Of a stretch of 64,000 nt of DNA, positions 47,088 to 58,647 are shown one piece after another. Location of the stretch: NCBI RefSeq assembly GCF_900188435.1, contig NZ_FYFA01000002.1, forward strand, positions 744,001-808,000, read 5' to 3'. The stretch comes from Marinobacter sp. es.048 (GTDB lineage: Bacteria > Pseudomonadota > Gammaproteobacteria > Pseudomonadales > Oleiphilaceae). The notes below the pieces were generated by a model. That model worked only from the letters and a program-made list of their open reading frames with translations. It did not search any database and had not been told where the DNA came from. Within the stretch, counting starts at the first letter, position 1, and each line of letters begins with the position of its first letter. A program made the translations under genes and the position numbers.

Positions 47088-47858
47088 ATGCAGGTATCGA
47101 TCAAGACACCGGAAGAAATCGAAAAGATGCGCGTCGCTGGCCGCCTGGCAGCCGAAGTTCTCGAGATGATCGGCGAGCACGTCAAGCCCGGCGTTTCCAC
47201 CGAAGAGCTAGACCGGATTTGCCACGACTATATTGTAAATGAGCAAAAGTGCATTCCGGCACCGCTCAACTACAAGGGATTTCCGAAGTCTATCTGCACC
47301 TCGGTCAACCACGTTATCTGCCACGGGATCCCGTCTGAGAAGAAAATACTCAAGGACGGAGACATCCTTAACATTGATGTCACCGTAATAAAGGATGGCT
47401 ACCACGGCGACACCAGCAAGATGTGGATCGTCGGCAAACCGAAACCGGGTACAGAACGCCTGATCCAGATCACTCAGGAGTGCCTCTATAAAGGTATCGA
47501 GCTGGTGAAGCCGGGGACCCGGCTGGGCGATATCGGCCACGTAATACAGCAGCATGCCGAGAAGCACCGTTATTCGGTGGTTCGCGACTATTGTGGCCAT
47601 GGCATCGGCGCAGTGTTTCACGAGGAGCCGCAGGTAATGCATTACGGCAAGCCCGGCACCGGCCTGGAGCTACAGGAAGGCATGACCTTTACTATTGAGC
47701 CGATGATCAACCAGGGCAAGTACCAGACCAAGCTTCTGCCGGATGGCTGGACAGTGGTTACCAAGGACCACAAACTCTCTGCACAATGGGAGCACACCAT
47801 CCTTGTGACGGCGGACGGCCACGAGGTCTTGACCAAGCGAAAGGAAGAGTCCTTCTAA
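47088..47858 (+). CDS. map: type I methionine aminopeptidase
   Basis: A 256-residue dimetal enzyme that removes the initiator methionine. The ligands are visible in order: D in LNIDVTVI, D in YHGDTSKM, H in YCGHGIG, E in FTIEPM and E in QWEHT. The start ATG 47088 has GGGAAG four bases upstream; the frame is open to a TTG eight codons earlier. It diverges from rpsB and is followed directly by glnD. Confidence 0.97.
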   Translation: MQVSIKTPEEIEKMRVAGRLAAEVLEMIGEHVKPGVSTEELDRICHDYIVNEQKCIPAPLNYKGFPKSICTSVNHVICHGIPSEKKILKDGDILNIDVTVIKDGYHGDTSKMWIVGKPKPGTERLIQITQECLYKGIELVKPGTRLGDIGHVIQQHAEKHRYSVVRDYCGHGIGAVFHEEPQVMHYGKPGTGLELQEGMTFTIEPMINQGKYQTKLLPDGWTVVTKDHKLSAQWEHTILVTADGHEVLTKRKEESF

Positions 47859-50504
47859 GTGGACCAAAGCGAGCTGGAATCCCGCATCAGTAATGACCCT
47901 TCTCCGGTTACGGCGGCCCGGGAACTGTTAAAGGGCAGGTATAACGCCGATGCCGAGGCCTTCCGACAGGGCGCCGATGTGCGCGCCCTCGTCCGCTCCC
48001 GGGCTGACACGGTCGATACGGTTCTCAGACTGATCTGGAACCGCTATCCCTTTTCCGATTCACCGGACATTGCCCTGATCGCAGTTGGCGGCTACGGACG
48101 CGGCGAGCTTCATCCGCACTCCGACATCGACCTTCTTATATTGACCCGCAATGGTATCGAAGACAGCTGGCACGAAGACCTTGGCGCCTTCGTGACGCTG
48201 CTCTGGGACCTCAGACTGGATATCGGCCACAGCGTTCGCAGCATCGAAGAAAGCAAAACGGCCGCCCGTGACGACATCACCATACTGACCAATCTGCTGG
48301 AAACCCGCACCATCGCTGGCCCGGATGAACTCCGGTCGGAGCTAAGCGAGCAGGTGTACTCCGATGACGTCAGCACCGACCGCGACTATTTTATTGCCAA
48401 ACGCGAAGAGCAGCAGCATCGGCACCAGAAATACGGCGATACCGAATACAACCTTGAGCCAAACGTTAAAGGCTCCCCGGGTGCCCTGCGTGATATCCAG
48501 ACCATTGGCTGGATTACGAAGCGGCATTTCGGACTGCAGAACATTGCAGACCTGACCCGATTCAGCATTCTCACCGAGGAAGAACACCAGATCCTGTTCC
48601 AGGGTGAAACTTTCCTGTGGCAACTACGCTATGGCCTGCAGCTGCTGGCCGACCGGAATGAAAACCGCCTGCTGTTCGACCACCAGCGAGCCCTCGCCCA
48701 GATGCTCGGCTACAGGGACGAAGGCAAGCGACTCGGCGTTGAACTGATGATGCAGTCGTACTATCGGACGGTACTGGCACTTGCCGAGCTAACCGACGTA
48801 ATTCTGCAGTACTATGATGAAGCCATTCTCGGCAGCGCGTCCGAAGACGCCATCCAGCCAATAAACAAGCGCTTCCAGATTCGCAACTACTATATCGAAG
48901 CGGTGAACAATCAGGTCTTTGCCTACGCTCCGTACGCCATTATGGAAATTTTTGTGCTGATGGCCCAGCACCCGGAGATCAAGGGCATCCGCGCGACCAC
49001 CATCCGGTCCCTGCGGGCGCACCGGCACCTGATTGACGATGCATTCCGGTCCGACCTGGCCGTGACCACGCTGTTCATGGAGCTGCTCAGAACGCCCCAT
49101 GCGCTGGATCAGACTCTGTCTGCCATGAAAAAGTACAACGTGCTCGGCCGCTACCTCCCGGAATTTGGCCAGATAATCGGCCAGATGCAGCACGACCTTT
49201 TCCACATTTACACCGTCGATGCCCACACCATGCGGGTCATCCGCAATATGGTCCGGCTCAGCGGCACCGAGGCCCGAGATGAATACCCCCTCGCATCCCG
49301 CCTGATCCATCGGCTGCCCAAGCTGGAGACCCTTTACATTGCGGGCATATACCACGATGTCGCCAAAGGCCGGGGTGGCGACCATTCAGAACTGGGCGCG
49401 ATAGACGCCGAGGCTTTCTGTCAGAGACACCACCTCAGCGAGCGAGACACCCAACTGATTTCATGGCTGGTGGAGAACCACCTGCTGATGTCCATGACAG
49501 CGCAGCGAAAGGATATTTCTGATCCGGATATCATTCATGCGTTCGCCAGGGCGGTACCGAGCCAGGCGCACCTGGATTATCTGTATGTGCTCACCGTGTG
49601 CGACATCAGTGCTACCAACCCCAAACTCTGGAACACCTGGCGCGCCTCGCTGTTGCGCCAACTGTATATTGAGGCCAAACGGGCCTTGCGCCGGGGCACG
49701 GAAACGCCCATCGACCGGCAGGAATGGGTTCGCGCCACCCAGTCAGAAGCTCGTGAGATCCTGCACGCCCAGAACATGACCGACGATCAGATCGACGCAA
49801 TCTGGGACACCGTGGACGAGGATTATTTCCTCCAGGATTCTACTGTAGATATCGCCTGGCAGACCGCAGCCATCATCCGCCATGGCGACAACCCCGACCC
49901 GCTGGTACTTATTCGTGACACCCGTGGCGGCCCCACGGACGGCTACTCTCAAATCATTATTTACATGAAGGATCGGGTTGCCCTGTTTGCTGCGACGACG
50001 GCGGTCCTTGAGCAGCTTAACCTGAACATCGTGGACGCCCGTATAAGCTCCAGCGAAGGGCCGTATTCCATCAGTTCTTACGTCGTGCTCGACGAGCAAG
50101 GCCAGCCTCTGGGTATTGACCCGGCTCGCAAGGAACGTACACGCAATCGCCTGATTGAAGAACTGGATGATCCAGAGGACTACCCGGACATCATCCACCG
50201 GCGCACACCACGGCAACTGAAACATTTCGCCTTCCCGACGGAAGTGACCTTCTCCAATGACATCATTAATCAGCGCACTGTGATGGAAGTCATCACGCCC
50301 GATCGACCTGGCCTGCTGGCGCGAGTTGGCCAGGTATTGCTGGAGCATAGGGTACGCCTGAGCAATGCCAAGATTGCCACCCTCGGCGAACGAGTAGAGG
50401 ACGTTTTCTTCGTCACCGACGAGCACGGCGAACCCATCCGGGATCCGGCCGTGTGCCAGGCCCTGCAGCAAGATCTCTGTAGAATGCTGGACGACATTCA
50501 ATGA
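47859..50504 (+). CDS. glnD: bifunctional uridylyltransferase/uridylyl-removing enzyme GlnD
   Basis: An 881-residue nitrogen sensor that uridylylates or de-uridylylates PII. The nucleotidyltransferase site is GGYGRGELHPHSDIDLL (residues 77-93, D89 and D91). The HD phosphohydrolase site is YHDVAKGRGGDHSELG near residue 505, and two ACT glutamine-sensing domains lie at the C-terminus (IIIYMKDRVALFAATTAVLE and VITPDRPGLLARVGQVLLE). It starts at a GTG immediately after the map stop, with AAGGAAGAG upstream. It overlaps dapC by four bases. Confidence 0.97.
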   Translation: MDQSELESRISNDPSPVTAARELLKGRYNADAEAFRQGADVRALVRSRADTVDTVLRLIWNRYPFSDSPDIALIAVGGYGRGELHPHSDIDLLILTRNGIEDSWHEDLGAFVTLLWDLRLDIGHSVRSIEESKTAARDDITILTNLLETRTIAGPDELRSELSEQVYSDDVSTDRDYFIAKREEQQHRHQKYGDTEYNLEPNVKGSPGALRDIQTIGWITKRHFGLQNIADLTRFSILTEEEHQILFQGETFLWQLRYGLQLLADRNENRLLFDHQRALAQMLGYRDEGKRLGVELMMQSYYRTVLALAELTDVILQYYDEAILGSASEDAIQPINKRFQIRNYYIEAVNNQVFAYAPYAIMEIFVLMAQHPEIKGIRATTIRSLRAHRHLIDDAFRSDLAVTTLFMELLRTPHALDQTLSAMKKYNVLGRYLPEFGQIIGQMQHDLFHIYTVDAHTMRVIRNMVRLSGTEARDEYPLASRLIHRLPKLETLYIAGIYHDVAKGRGGDHSELGAIDAEAFCQRHHLSERDTQLISWLVENHLLMSMTAQRKDISDPDIIHAFARAVPSQAHLDYLYVLTVCDISATNPKLWNTWRASLLRQLYIEAKRALRRGTETPIDRQEWVRATQSEAREILHAQNMTDDQIDAIWDTVDEDYFLQDSTVDIAWQTAAIIRHGDNPDPLVLIRDTRGGPTDGYSQIIIYMKDRVALFAATTAVLEQLNLNIVDARISSSEGPYSISSYVVLDEQGQPLGIDPARKERTRNRLIEELDDPEDYPDIIHRRTPRQLKHFAFPTEVTFSNDIINQRTVMEVITPDRPGLLARVGQVLLEHRVRLSNAKIATLGERVEDVFFVTDEHGEPIRDPAVCQALQQDLCRMLDDIQ

Positions 50505-51703
50505 ATCCGAATCTGGACAGACTCCACCCCTACCCGTTTGAAAAACTGGCCAAACTGAAGGCCGGCATTAGCGTGCCTGATCATCTCCGGCCAATTTCTT
50601 TGGGGATTGGCGAGCCAAAGCATCCCTCGCCGGATTTCGTCAAACAGGTCATTGCGAACAATCTGGACAAGCTTGCCAATTACCCGACGACCCGTGGAAC
50701 GGATGAACTCCGCGAGACCATCAGTCGCTGGGCGACCCGCCGATTCAAGCTGAAAGCCGACAGCCTCAGCCCGGCGAGAAATATCGTACCGGTGAACGGC
50801 ACACGCGAAGCGATCTTTTCTCTGGTTCAGGCTGTGGTGGATGCCAGCAAGCCTGCCACAGTGGTCAGCCCCAACCCGTTTTACCAGGTCTACGAAGGCG
50901 CTGCCTTCCTGGCCGGCGCCACGCCCGTCTACCTTCCCTGCGACGGTTCCAACGGCTTTATTCCGGATTTTGATTCGGTGCCGGAATCCACGTGGCAGGC
51001 GTGTCAGGTGCTATTCCTGTGCTCACCAGGCAATCCCAGTGGCGCCGTGATCCCCAGGGAAATGCTGGCAAAGGTGATTGCCCTCGCCGACAGATACGAC
51101 TTTATCGTTGCCTCTGACGAATGCTACTCCGAGCTTTACCCGGACGAAGGCAACCCGCCGGAAGGCCTGCTGCAAACCTGCGCCGCCATTGGCCGGGATG
51201 ACTACGCCCGCTGCGTGGTGTTCCACAGCCTGTCCAAGCGCAGCAACTTGCCTGGCCTGAGGTCGGGGTTTGTCGCTGGTGACGCCAGCATTCTTGATGG
51301 CTACCTGAAGTACCGCACCTACCACGGTTGCGCCATGCCCATTCATAACCAACTGGCCAGCATTGCCGCCTGGACCGATGAGGACCACGTTCGGGAGAAT
51401 CGTGCAGCCTACCGCGCCAAGTTCGAGGCAGTGGTGCCCATTCTCCGGGAGGTGATGACAGTGGATTTCCCGGACGCCGGATTCTACCTGTGGCCGCAGA
51501 CCCCAATGGATGACGAGACCTTTGCCCGGGAACTCTCGGCCCAACAGAACGTGCATGTGCTGCCGGGCCGGTACCTGTCCCGGACGGTCGATGGCCACAA
51601 TCCCGGAGAGAATCGGGTGAGAATGGCCCTGGTGGCACCGCTGGAAGAATGCGTTGAGGCGGCAGAACGTATTGTTGAATTTGTTAAGGCGAACAAGGCA
51701 TGA
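50501..51703 (+). CDS. dapC: succinyldiaminopimelate transaminase
   Basis: A 400-residue fold-type I PLP aminotransferase of the proteobacterial DapC group, for lysine and diaminopimelate synthesis. The PLP lysine is in VFHSLSKRSNLPGLRSG; ISLGIGEPKHPSP, CSPGNPSGAV and SDECYSELY are the other cofactor-site blocks. It starts in an ATGA overlap with glnD and ends in another with the ArsC-like gene. With dapD and dapE nearby, the pathway assignment is firm. Confidence 0.94.
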   Translation: MNPNLDRLHPYPFEKLAKLKAGISVPDHLRPISLGIGEPKHPSPDFVKQVIANNLDKLANYPTTRGTDELRETISRWATRRFKLKADSLSPARNIVPVNGTREAIFSLVQAVVDASKPATVVSPNPFYQVYEGAAFLAGATPVYLPCDGSNGFIPDFDSVPESTWQACQVLFLCSPGNPSGAVIPREMLAKVIALADRYDFIVASDECYSELYPDEGNPPEGLLQTCAAIGRDDYARCVVFHSLSKRSNLPGLRSGFVAGDASILDGYLKYRTYHGCAMPIHNQLASIAAWTDEDHVRENRAAYRAKFEAVVPILREVMTVDFPDAGFYLWPQTPMDDETFARELSAQQNVHVLPGRYLSRTVDGHNPGENRVRMALVAPLEECVEAAERIVEFVKANKA

Positions 51704-52041
51704 AACTCTACGGCATCAAAAACTGCGACACCGTCAAGAAAGCCCGGAAGTGGCTGGACGGGCAAGGTATCGACTACGAATTCCACGACTTCAAGAAGGA
51801 TGGCCTCGATAGTGAGTTGCTGTCCCGCTGGGAACAAACGGTTGGCTGGGAAATCCTGCTGAACCGCCGTGGCACCACCTGGCGCAAACTTCCCGAGGAG
51901 GTTCGTGATACCATTAGCGCCCAAAGCGCTCACGCGATCATGCTGGACAATCCATCCATCATCAAGCGCCCCGTCGTAGAAAGCGGCGATGAGGTGCGCG
52001 TGGGCTTCAGTGCAGATGAATGGTCTGCATGGCTGACCTGA
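51700..52041 (+). CDS. ArsC/Spx-family protein (YffB-like)
   Basis: A 113-residue thioredoxin-fold protein. The single N-terminal cysteine lies in YGIKNCDTVKKARKWL (C9), followed by LNRRGTTWRKLP and the conserved SIIKRPVV loop. It resembles YffB, which in several genomes also precedes dap genes; it is unlikely to be a real arsenate reductase without ars neighbours, and glutathione-dependent thiol chemistry is plausible. It overlaps dapC by four bases. Confidence 0.85.
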   Translation: MKLYGIKNCDTVKKARKWLDGQGIDYEFHDFKKDGLDSELLSRWEQTVGWEILLNRRGTTWRKLPEEVRDTISAQSAHAIMLDNPSIIKRPVVESGDEVRVGFSADEWSAWLT

Positions 52042-52073
52042 ACCTCAGGTAAACAGATCCAAAATTTAACTCC

Positions 52074-52102
52074 GGAGTCAGAAAGCCCGCACCTCTGACC
52101 CC
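52074..52102. repeat. GGGTCAGA-core hairpin before dapD
   Basis: Arms GGAGTCAGA (52074-52082) and TCTGACCCC (52094-52102) pair at eight of nine positions. It lies in the 87-base gap between the ArsC-like gene and dapD, so any transcription through the dap cluster must pass it. It shares the core with the hairpins at 2256 and 54302. Confidence 0.5.
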
Positions 52103-52128
52103 ACATTCAGAACAGGAGCAACCATCAG

Positions 52129-54280
<2,152 letters not shown>

Positions 54281-54301
54281 AGGTCGAAACCGGACTCCAA
54301 T

Positions 54302-54339
54302 AAAAAGGGTCAGATGAAGGCTTCACCTGACCCTTTTTT
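54302..54339. terminator. intrinsic terminator after dapE
   Basis: The arms AAAAAGGGTCAGATGAAG (54302-54319) and CTTCACCTGACCCTTTTTT (54321-54339) pair with one G-T, flanked by A and T tracts. It can end dapE on the plus strand and slyX on the minus strand. Its core is GGGTCAGA, as in the two other hairpins. Confidence 0.85.
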
Positions 54340-54351
54340 GATGCAGCGTTA

Positions 54352-54570
54352 TCAGTAATGAGGGGGAGGCGTTTCGTCCTGCTCCGACTTGATATTGGAC
54401 GGTGAGACATCCTTGAGCTGTTTGTGCAGCAACCGTTTGGCCTCCCACAATTCCCGGATATCCATTTCCTGCTTGGCCACCTGCTCGCTAAGGGTATTGA
54501 TAACGTCGTCCTGAAAGGCCAGCCGTGTTTCCAGCTCGTCCAGTCGGGTTTCCAGATCGTTCTGGCTCAT
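54352..54570 (-). CDS. slyX: SlyX family protein
   Basis: A 72-residue coiled-coil protein. DLETRLDELETRLAFQDDVI, a heptad-rich helix, and the conserved end SEQDETPPPHY match SlyX. Its function is unknown. ATG 54570 gives the family length; the frame is open further upstream without family resemblance. Confidence 0.92.
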   Translation of the reverse strand: MSQNDLETRLDELETRLAFQDDVINTLSEQVAKQEMDIRELWEAKRLLHKQLKDVSPSNIKSEQDETPPPHY

Positions 54571-54793
54571 CGGGTATTGGTACTCCCCTGAATAGTTCTC
54601 TCTAGAATGTGATCGATGACACTGCTTATCCCGTTGCTTGGTCAGCACTCGGGATAATCTGGTATCATGCCGCTTTTGCCCGCCAGCTCTCTCGTTTTCC
54701 GGGGCACTGGCGGTTTTCACCGGCCGGATGTGCGATTTTACCCGATATCCGGTTTTTATCGTTAGCGTTACAAGAATGGAGAAATTTCAGTCA

Positions 54794-55324
54794 ATGCGTA
54801 ATCCATCCAAAGCGATCCTTTTTGCTCTCCTGATCGCCATCCCCGCGCCTTTGGTGCTTGCCTTGTTGCTGTCTTTCACACCCGAGCCACTTCGCCTGAT
54901 CGCTGCAGGCCAACTTGTTGAGGCCCTGGGTAGCAATCGTGGCATCGCCGCCTACATTATCTCTCTGATCGTTTTCGGCATTGCGGGCTTCCTGGCCATT
55001 GCGTTGTCAGTCAAGAAACCGGCGGAACAGCGCAGCACGTCCCGGCCGAACAACCGTGCACCCAGCCAGAACCACGATGACGATGATGACGGCTATGACG
55101 AAAGCAGCCCCGAGGGCAATGAAGAAGGCACCGTCAAGTGGTTCAACGTCAAGAAAGGCTTTGGCTTTATTGTGCGCGACAGTGGCGATGAGGTTTTCGT
55201 TCACTTTCGCGCGATCCGCGGCCGTGGTCGTCGGGTACTGCGCCAGGGCCAATTGGTTCGCTTCAATGTTGTGGAAGCAGACAAGGGTCTTCAGGCCGAC
55301 AACGTCTCTATACTGAGCGAGTAA
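54794..55324 (+). CDS. membrane-anchored cold-shock-domain protein
   Basis: A 176-residue protein with two predicted transmembrane helices (about residues 8-26 and 52-72), a charged, Asp-rich linker (residues 78-108, with five consecutive D), and a C-terminal cold shock domain containing the RNP motifs KGFGFI and VFVHF. Cold shock domains bind single-stranded RNA or DNA; here it would be held at the inner membrane facing the cytosol. GGAGA lies 11 bases before ATG 54794; an ATG at 54776 is an alternative. A terminator follows. Confidence 0.85.
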   Translation: MRNPSKAILFALLIAIPAPLVLALLLSFTPEPLRLIAAGQLVEALGSNRGIAAYIISLIVFGIAGFLAIALSVKKPAEQRSTSRPNNRAPSQNHDDDDDGYDESSPEGNEEGTVKWFNVKKGFGFIVRDSGDEVFVHFRAIRGRGRRVLRQGQLVRFNVVEADKGLQADNVSILSE

Positions 55325-55339
55325 TCGCCTACTGAAAAC

Positions 55340-55367
55340 AAAGAGGCAGCCCACGGGCTGCCTCTTT
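55340..55367. terminator. bidirectional intrinsic terminator
   Basis: The arms AAAGAGGCAGCCC and GGGCTGCCTCTTT share a GC-rich stem with A and T tracts on both sides. It serves the cold-shock-domain gene on the plus strand and the small minus-strand gene that ends at 55367. Confidence 0.82.
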
Positions 55368-55741
55368 CAGTTCCAGACGACCTGTTGCTCGCCCCGGTGG
55401 TCCAGTCGCCACCACTTCTCATCTTCTACAGGCTCACCTTCTTTCCAGTCTCCGGGACTGCAGCGAATCTCGGCATCCATTGCACGCCACGCGCTGCGTG
55501 CACAGTCCAGATCACTGTTCCAGGGTACCCTGGGGCCCTCGATAATCAATGAGGTAAAACGCTTCCCGAAAGCGCAGGGATAAAGCGAGATCCTCAGCCT
55601 CTCGCCCTCGTAGCGGGCAACGCCCTTGATCACCCTCGTTACCTCACCGTCATCCAGTTCCAGTTCGTCGAGATGATTCTCAAGCCATCCCGAAGCCGCA
55701 CCTGGCTCCAGATCACGAATGTAAATTTCCAGATCCTGCAC
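55367..55741 (-). CDS. unidentified small protein coupled to the Clp-N ATPase gene
   Basis: I do not recognise this 124-residue acidic protein (ASGWLENHLDELELDDGE, RVIKGVARYEGERLRISLYP, GPRVPWNSDLDCARSAWRAM). It has no signal peptide or transmembrane segment. The best start is GTG 55741, nine bases after GGAG and inside the last 29 bases of the upstream ATPase gene; an ATG at 55780 without an RBS is an alternative. The strong overlap suggests that the two products work together. Confidence 0.6.
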   Translation of the reverse strand: MQDLEIYIRDLEPGAASGWLENHLDELELDDGEVTRVIKGVARYEGERLRISLYPCAFGKRFTSLIIEGPRVPWNSDLDCARSAWRAMDAEIRCSPGDWKEGEPVEDEKWWRLDHRGEQQVVWN

Positions 55742-57137
55742 CCGCTGAATCTCCGTCCTGCTGATTACAATGAAGCACATAGTGAACCGGCCCGGGCCGC
55801 GCTGCAACCCAGCGCTCCAGTTCCTGTCGCAAATCTTCAGCACAAAGCTGACGCAACGTGCCGGCCGCTTGTCGTTCGTGCCAGGCCACTTCCGCTGCCA
55901 CCCGGTGGAGCTGTATCTCTCCCAGCGACGTTTCAATATCTTCGAGCGACTCATTGCGCGCAAGCGCCACCAGGGACTGGCGCCTCAGTGTGTCTGCCTG
56001 TCCTGCAAGGGCGACCGCCTCCGTTGGACCTCTGCGGGCAAAGAGATTGAGCCTTGCAGCAGCCCGCTCAAGCCACTGAAGCATTCCCCCCGGGGTGCTG
56101 ACGCAACGGCTTCGGCGAGAGGCGACAAACCGGATCACCGAGCGGGGAATCTGGATATTCCATTGCTTCTCGATGGCCGCCTGATGTGCGGTCAAAATGG
56201 CCTGACGCTGGACAACACTTGAAACCGGCATGTCGAAGATGTCGAGGGTTCGGCCCAGGCGGTGCTGAAGTAATGCGGCTGCACTGCTTTCAACGGGCTC
56301 GTCAGGACCCAGCAGAAGAATAGGGCCGGCCCACTGCAACAGTAATTCAGAGGCGAGACCAGCGGGCAGGTTCATCAACGCAATCAGATCTGCGGGTGAG
56401 ATATTATCCAACACGAGGACCGGCCAGCGTGCACCAACCTCTCCAAGATCGCCCTCTACCGGGCGCCCTGGCAGAACCGGAAGATCACTGGCCATGATTT
56501 CCGCTTCACGCCGCAGGTCCAGCTCAACATAATCCTGCTCCAGTGTGGGTAGCAAAGACTGCAGCCACGCCGTTTTACCCGAACCTCGCTCACCACGTAC
56601 CCAGATCATGGCAGAAGAAGACGCGGCCAGACTGATTGCAACATCCTCTGCAATCTCTATCCATGGGGAATCGGTAACTACCACGGGTGCTCGCTGGAAT
56701 TCATCAATGGATGGAGGTTCCCGCCCTTCCGATGAGTCAGGCCAGCGGCCGACCAGCTCAAAAACCGCCACATAGGCCTTTTCCTGCAACCGCTCCGCGT
56801 GGCGAACCAGTGTCTTCAGCAGTTGCGACCATCCAAGCCATGGTGAATCGCTGGTTTCCCGCGCCGCTGCGAACCAATACATCAGTTGGGAAGATAGCTG
56901 CCCTTCGCCACCAACTTCCGTCACTATGGGTTGTTCGCACTGGATGGTGCGGGTGAGCTCGTCCATATCTACCCCGCAACCACGAAGGAAGCGGGCTATG
57001 GAGGGCGCTGAGTCAAGCAAAGCGAGCAGGTAGTCTTCAACGGTAATCACCGAGCCACCGCGGCGTTCAACGCTTTCACGGGCTCGTAACAAAGCGGTCT
57101 GGCACTGGGGATCCAGGCATCCTTGCCAATCGTCCAT
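55713..57137 (-). CDS. orphan ATPase with Clp N-terminal-like domain and one AAA module
   Basis: A 474-residue protein. Residues 5-65 resemble a Clp N repeat (ALLRARESVERR, ITVEDYLLALLDSAPSIARFL), the adaptor- and substrate-binding part of ClpA/B/C. The AAA module starts near 155: Walker A GERGSGKT at 182-189, and a Walker B-like VLVLDN at 240-245 with N where the catalytic E is normal. TPGGMLQWLERAAARL fits the D1 lid of ClpB. The second AAA ring of Clp unfoldases is missing and the total is half their length. ATP may be bound but poorly hydrolysed. Neither a peptidase nor type VI secretion genes are nearby. ATG 57137 has GGAGAAG upstream. Confidence 0.72.
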   Translation of the reverse strand: MDDWQGCLDPQCQTALLRARESVERRGGSVITVEDYLLALLDSAPSIARFLRGCGVDMDELTRTIQCEQPIVTEVGGEGQLSSQLMYWFAAARETSDSPWLGWSQLLKTLVRHAERLQEKAYVAVFELVGRWPDSSEGREPPSIDEFQRAPVVVTDSPWIEIAEDVAISLAASSSAMIWVRGERGSGKTAWLQSLLPTLEQDYVELDLRREAEIMASDLPVLPGRPVEGDLGEVGARWPVLVLDNISPADLIALMNLPAGLASELLLQWAGPILLLGPDEPVESSAAALLQHRLGRTLDIFDMPVSSVVQRQAILTAHQAAIEKQWNIQIPRSVIRFVASRRSRCVSTPGGMLQWLERAAARLNLFARRGPTEAVALAGQADTLRRQSLVALARNESLEDIETSLGEIQLHRVAAEVAWHERQAAGTLRQLCAEDLRQELERWVAARPGPVHYVLHCNQQDGDSAGAGSGNLHS

Positions 57138-57239
57138 CAAACTTCTCCATGTTCTGAATGCATCATCCTGATGCGAAAGCTATTTTGCAGAGCGCTATTA
57201 TACCACGCTCGAGCCCCTTGCGGCGGCCCGCATCCGGCC

Positions 57240-57680
57240 TCACCAGGTACCAGTATTCTCCATGCTGGCCCACGGCTCTTTCGGTGGCAGCGCCTCGCCT
57301 TTCTGCAGAAGCTCTATCGAAATGTTATCCGGAGTGCGGATAAAGGCCATATGGCCATCACGGGGCGGACGATTAATCGTTACCCCATTGGCTCTAAGGT
57401 GCTCACAGAGGGCATAAATATCATCCACCCGGTAGGCCAGATGGCCGAAATTGCGCCCGCCGGTATACTCTTCCGGATCCCAGTTGTATGTAAGCTCAAT
57501 CATCGGCGCCCGGTCTTCACGGGCACGGGCTTCGTCTTCCGGCGCAGCCAGAAATACCAGGGTGAATCGGCCTTTGTCGCTACTCTTGCGATTGATCTCG
57601 ACCATTCCCAGCAGGTCGCAAAAAAAATGCAGCGTCTCATCCAGGTTGCTCACCCGGATCATGGTGTGAAGATATTGCAT
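57240..57680 (-). CDS. glyoxalase I-like (VOC family) enzyme
   Basis: A 146-residue vicinal-oxygen-chelate protein with all four metal ligands of glyoxalase I: H5 (YLHTM), E62 (PMIELTYNW), H80 (NFGHLAY) and E123 (ISIELLQ). The sequence is closest to lactoylglutathione lyase GloA, which converts the methylglyoxal-glutathione hemithioacetal to S-lactoylglutathione. A perfect AGGAGG lies four bases before ATG 57680. A YcbL-like hydrolase elsewhere in the window could act on related thioesters. Confidence 0.87.
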   Translation of the reverse strand: MQYLHTMIRVSNLDETLHFFCDLLGMVEINRKSSDKGRFTLVFLAAPEDEARAREDRAPMIELTYNWDPEEYTGGRNFGHLAYRVDDIYALCEHLRANGVTINRPPRDGHMAFIRTPDNISIELLQKGEALPPKEPWASMENTGTW

Positions 57681-57744
57681 GAAGCCTCCTTCAAAACTCG
57701 ATTGATCATCGTGCCTTGCCCACAGTTTACGGTATTCTGGCCAT

Positions 57745-58644
57745 ATGGATGCAAAAACAACGCCCGACCCTACTCCAGAGCTAACCACGCCGGCGCTCAG
57801 ACACCTTGCCTGGCTATGCCGGGCGCCCCAGCTGCTTCAGTCACCACTGACGTTTGAGCCGCGCCGTTATCTCCCTGACGATATTGCAGAACAGCTTCAG
57901 GCCTGGGATCAAAACCCGGAAATGGCGCCTGCGCTCCTCAGAGAGACGCCCCAGAAGCGGCTCGGCTTCTATTTCGAGCGGCTTTACCGGGTATTACTGG
58001 AAGACCTGCTGGGCTGGGATGTTCTGCTGCAGAATCGACAAATCCAGTCCCACGGTCGAACCATCGGCGAGCTGGATTTTGTGGTGCACAATCGCTCTGA
58101 AGATCGAATTGAGCACCACGAAATTGCCATCAAATACTACCTGGGGGTTCCGGAGCAAAGCGGGAGAACGCTGTGGTATGGCCCGAATGCCAAAGACCGG
58201 CTCGATCTGAAAACAGACCGGATGTTGCGCATGCAAAGCCAGCGAACTGCGTTGCCCGAGGCCCGGGCATTGCTGGCAGAAGTTGGAATTGCAGAACCGG
58301 TCACTCCCCGGATATTCATGCCGGGATACCTGTTTTACCCGGCCGGGACTCAGATTACCGCTCCTGATTCCGTGCCTGCCAGTCACCTGCGCGGCCAGTG
58401 GCGCTATCTCTCACAGATTGAGCCATTGGACCTTCCCGGATGGGTGGTATTGAACAAGCCCCACTGGATTGGCCCGTGGCGCCAGAAAGAGCCGCCCGCA
58501 CCTGATGCCGTGACTGCCGCGCTTAATACCATCCAGCGCCACAGCATTCCGCTCTTGTTCGCAAAGCTCAAACAGAATTCCATCAGCGGCTTGTGGCAGG
58601 AAACTAATCGCTTATTCGTGGTGCCGGACAGCTGGCCACAGTGA
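57745..58644 (+). CDS. DUF1853 protein with nuclease-like core
   Basis: A 299-residue protein of the DUF1853 family. The central segment [20 protein letters not shown], then GELDFVVHN and [10 protein letters not shown], resembles the E-x-D/E-x-K arrangement of PD-(D/E)XK nuclease-like folds. Function is unproven: a nucleic-acid enzyme is one possibility, a degenerate fold another. It diverges from the glyoxalase gene and converges on the zeta-like kinase gene with three bases between the stops. Confidence 0.8.
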   Translation: MDAKTTPDPTPELTTPALRHLAWLCRAPQLLQSPLTFEPRRYLPDDIAEQLQAWDQNPEMAPALLRETPQKRLGFYFERLYRVLLEDLLGWDVLLQNRQIQSHGRTIGELDFVVHNRSEDRIEHHEIAIKYYLGVPEQSGRTLWYGPNAKDRLDLKTDRMLRMQSQRTALPEARALLAEVGIAEPVTPRIFMPGYLFYPAGTQITAPDSVPASHLRGQWRYLSQIEPLDLPGWVVLNKPHWIGPWRQKEPPAPDAVTAALNTIQRHSIPLLFAKLKQNSISGLWQETNRLFVVPDSWPQ

Positions 58645-58647
58645 AAA

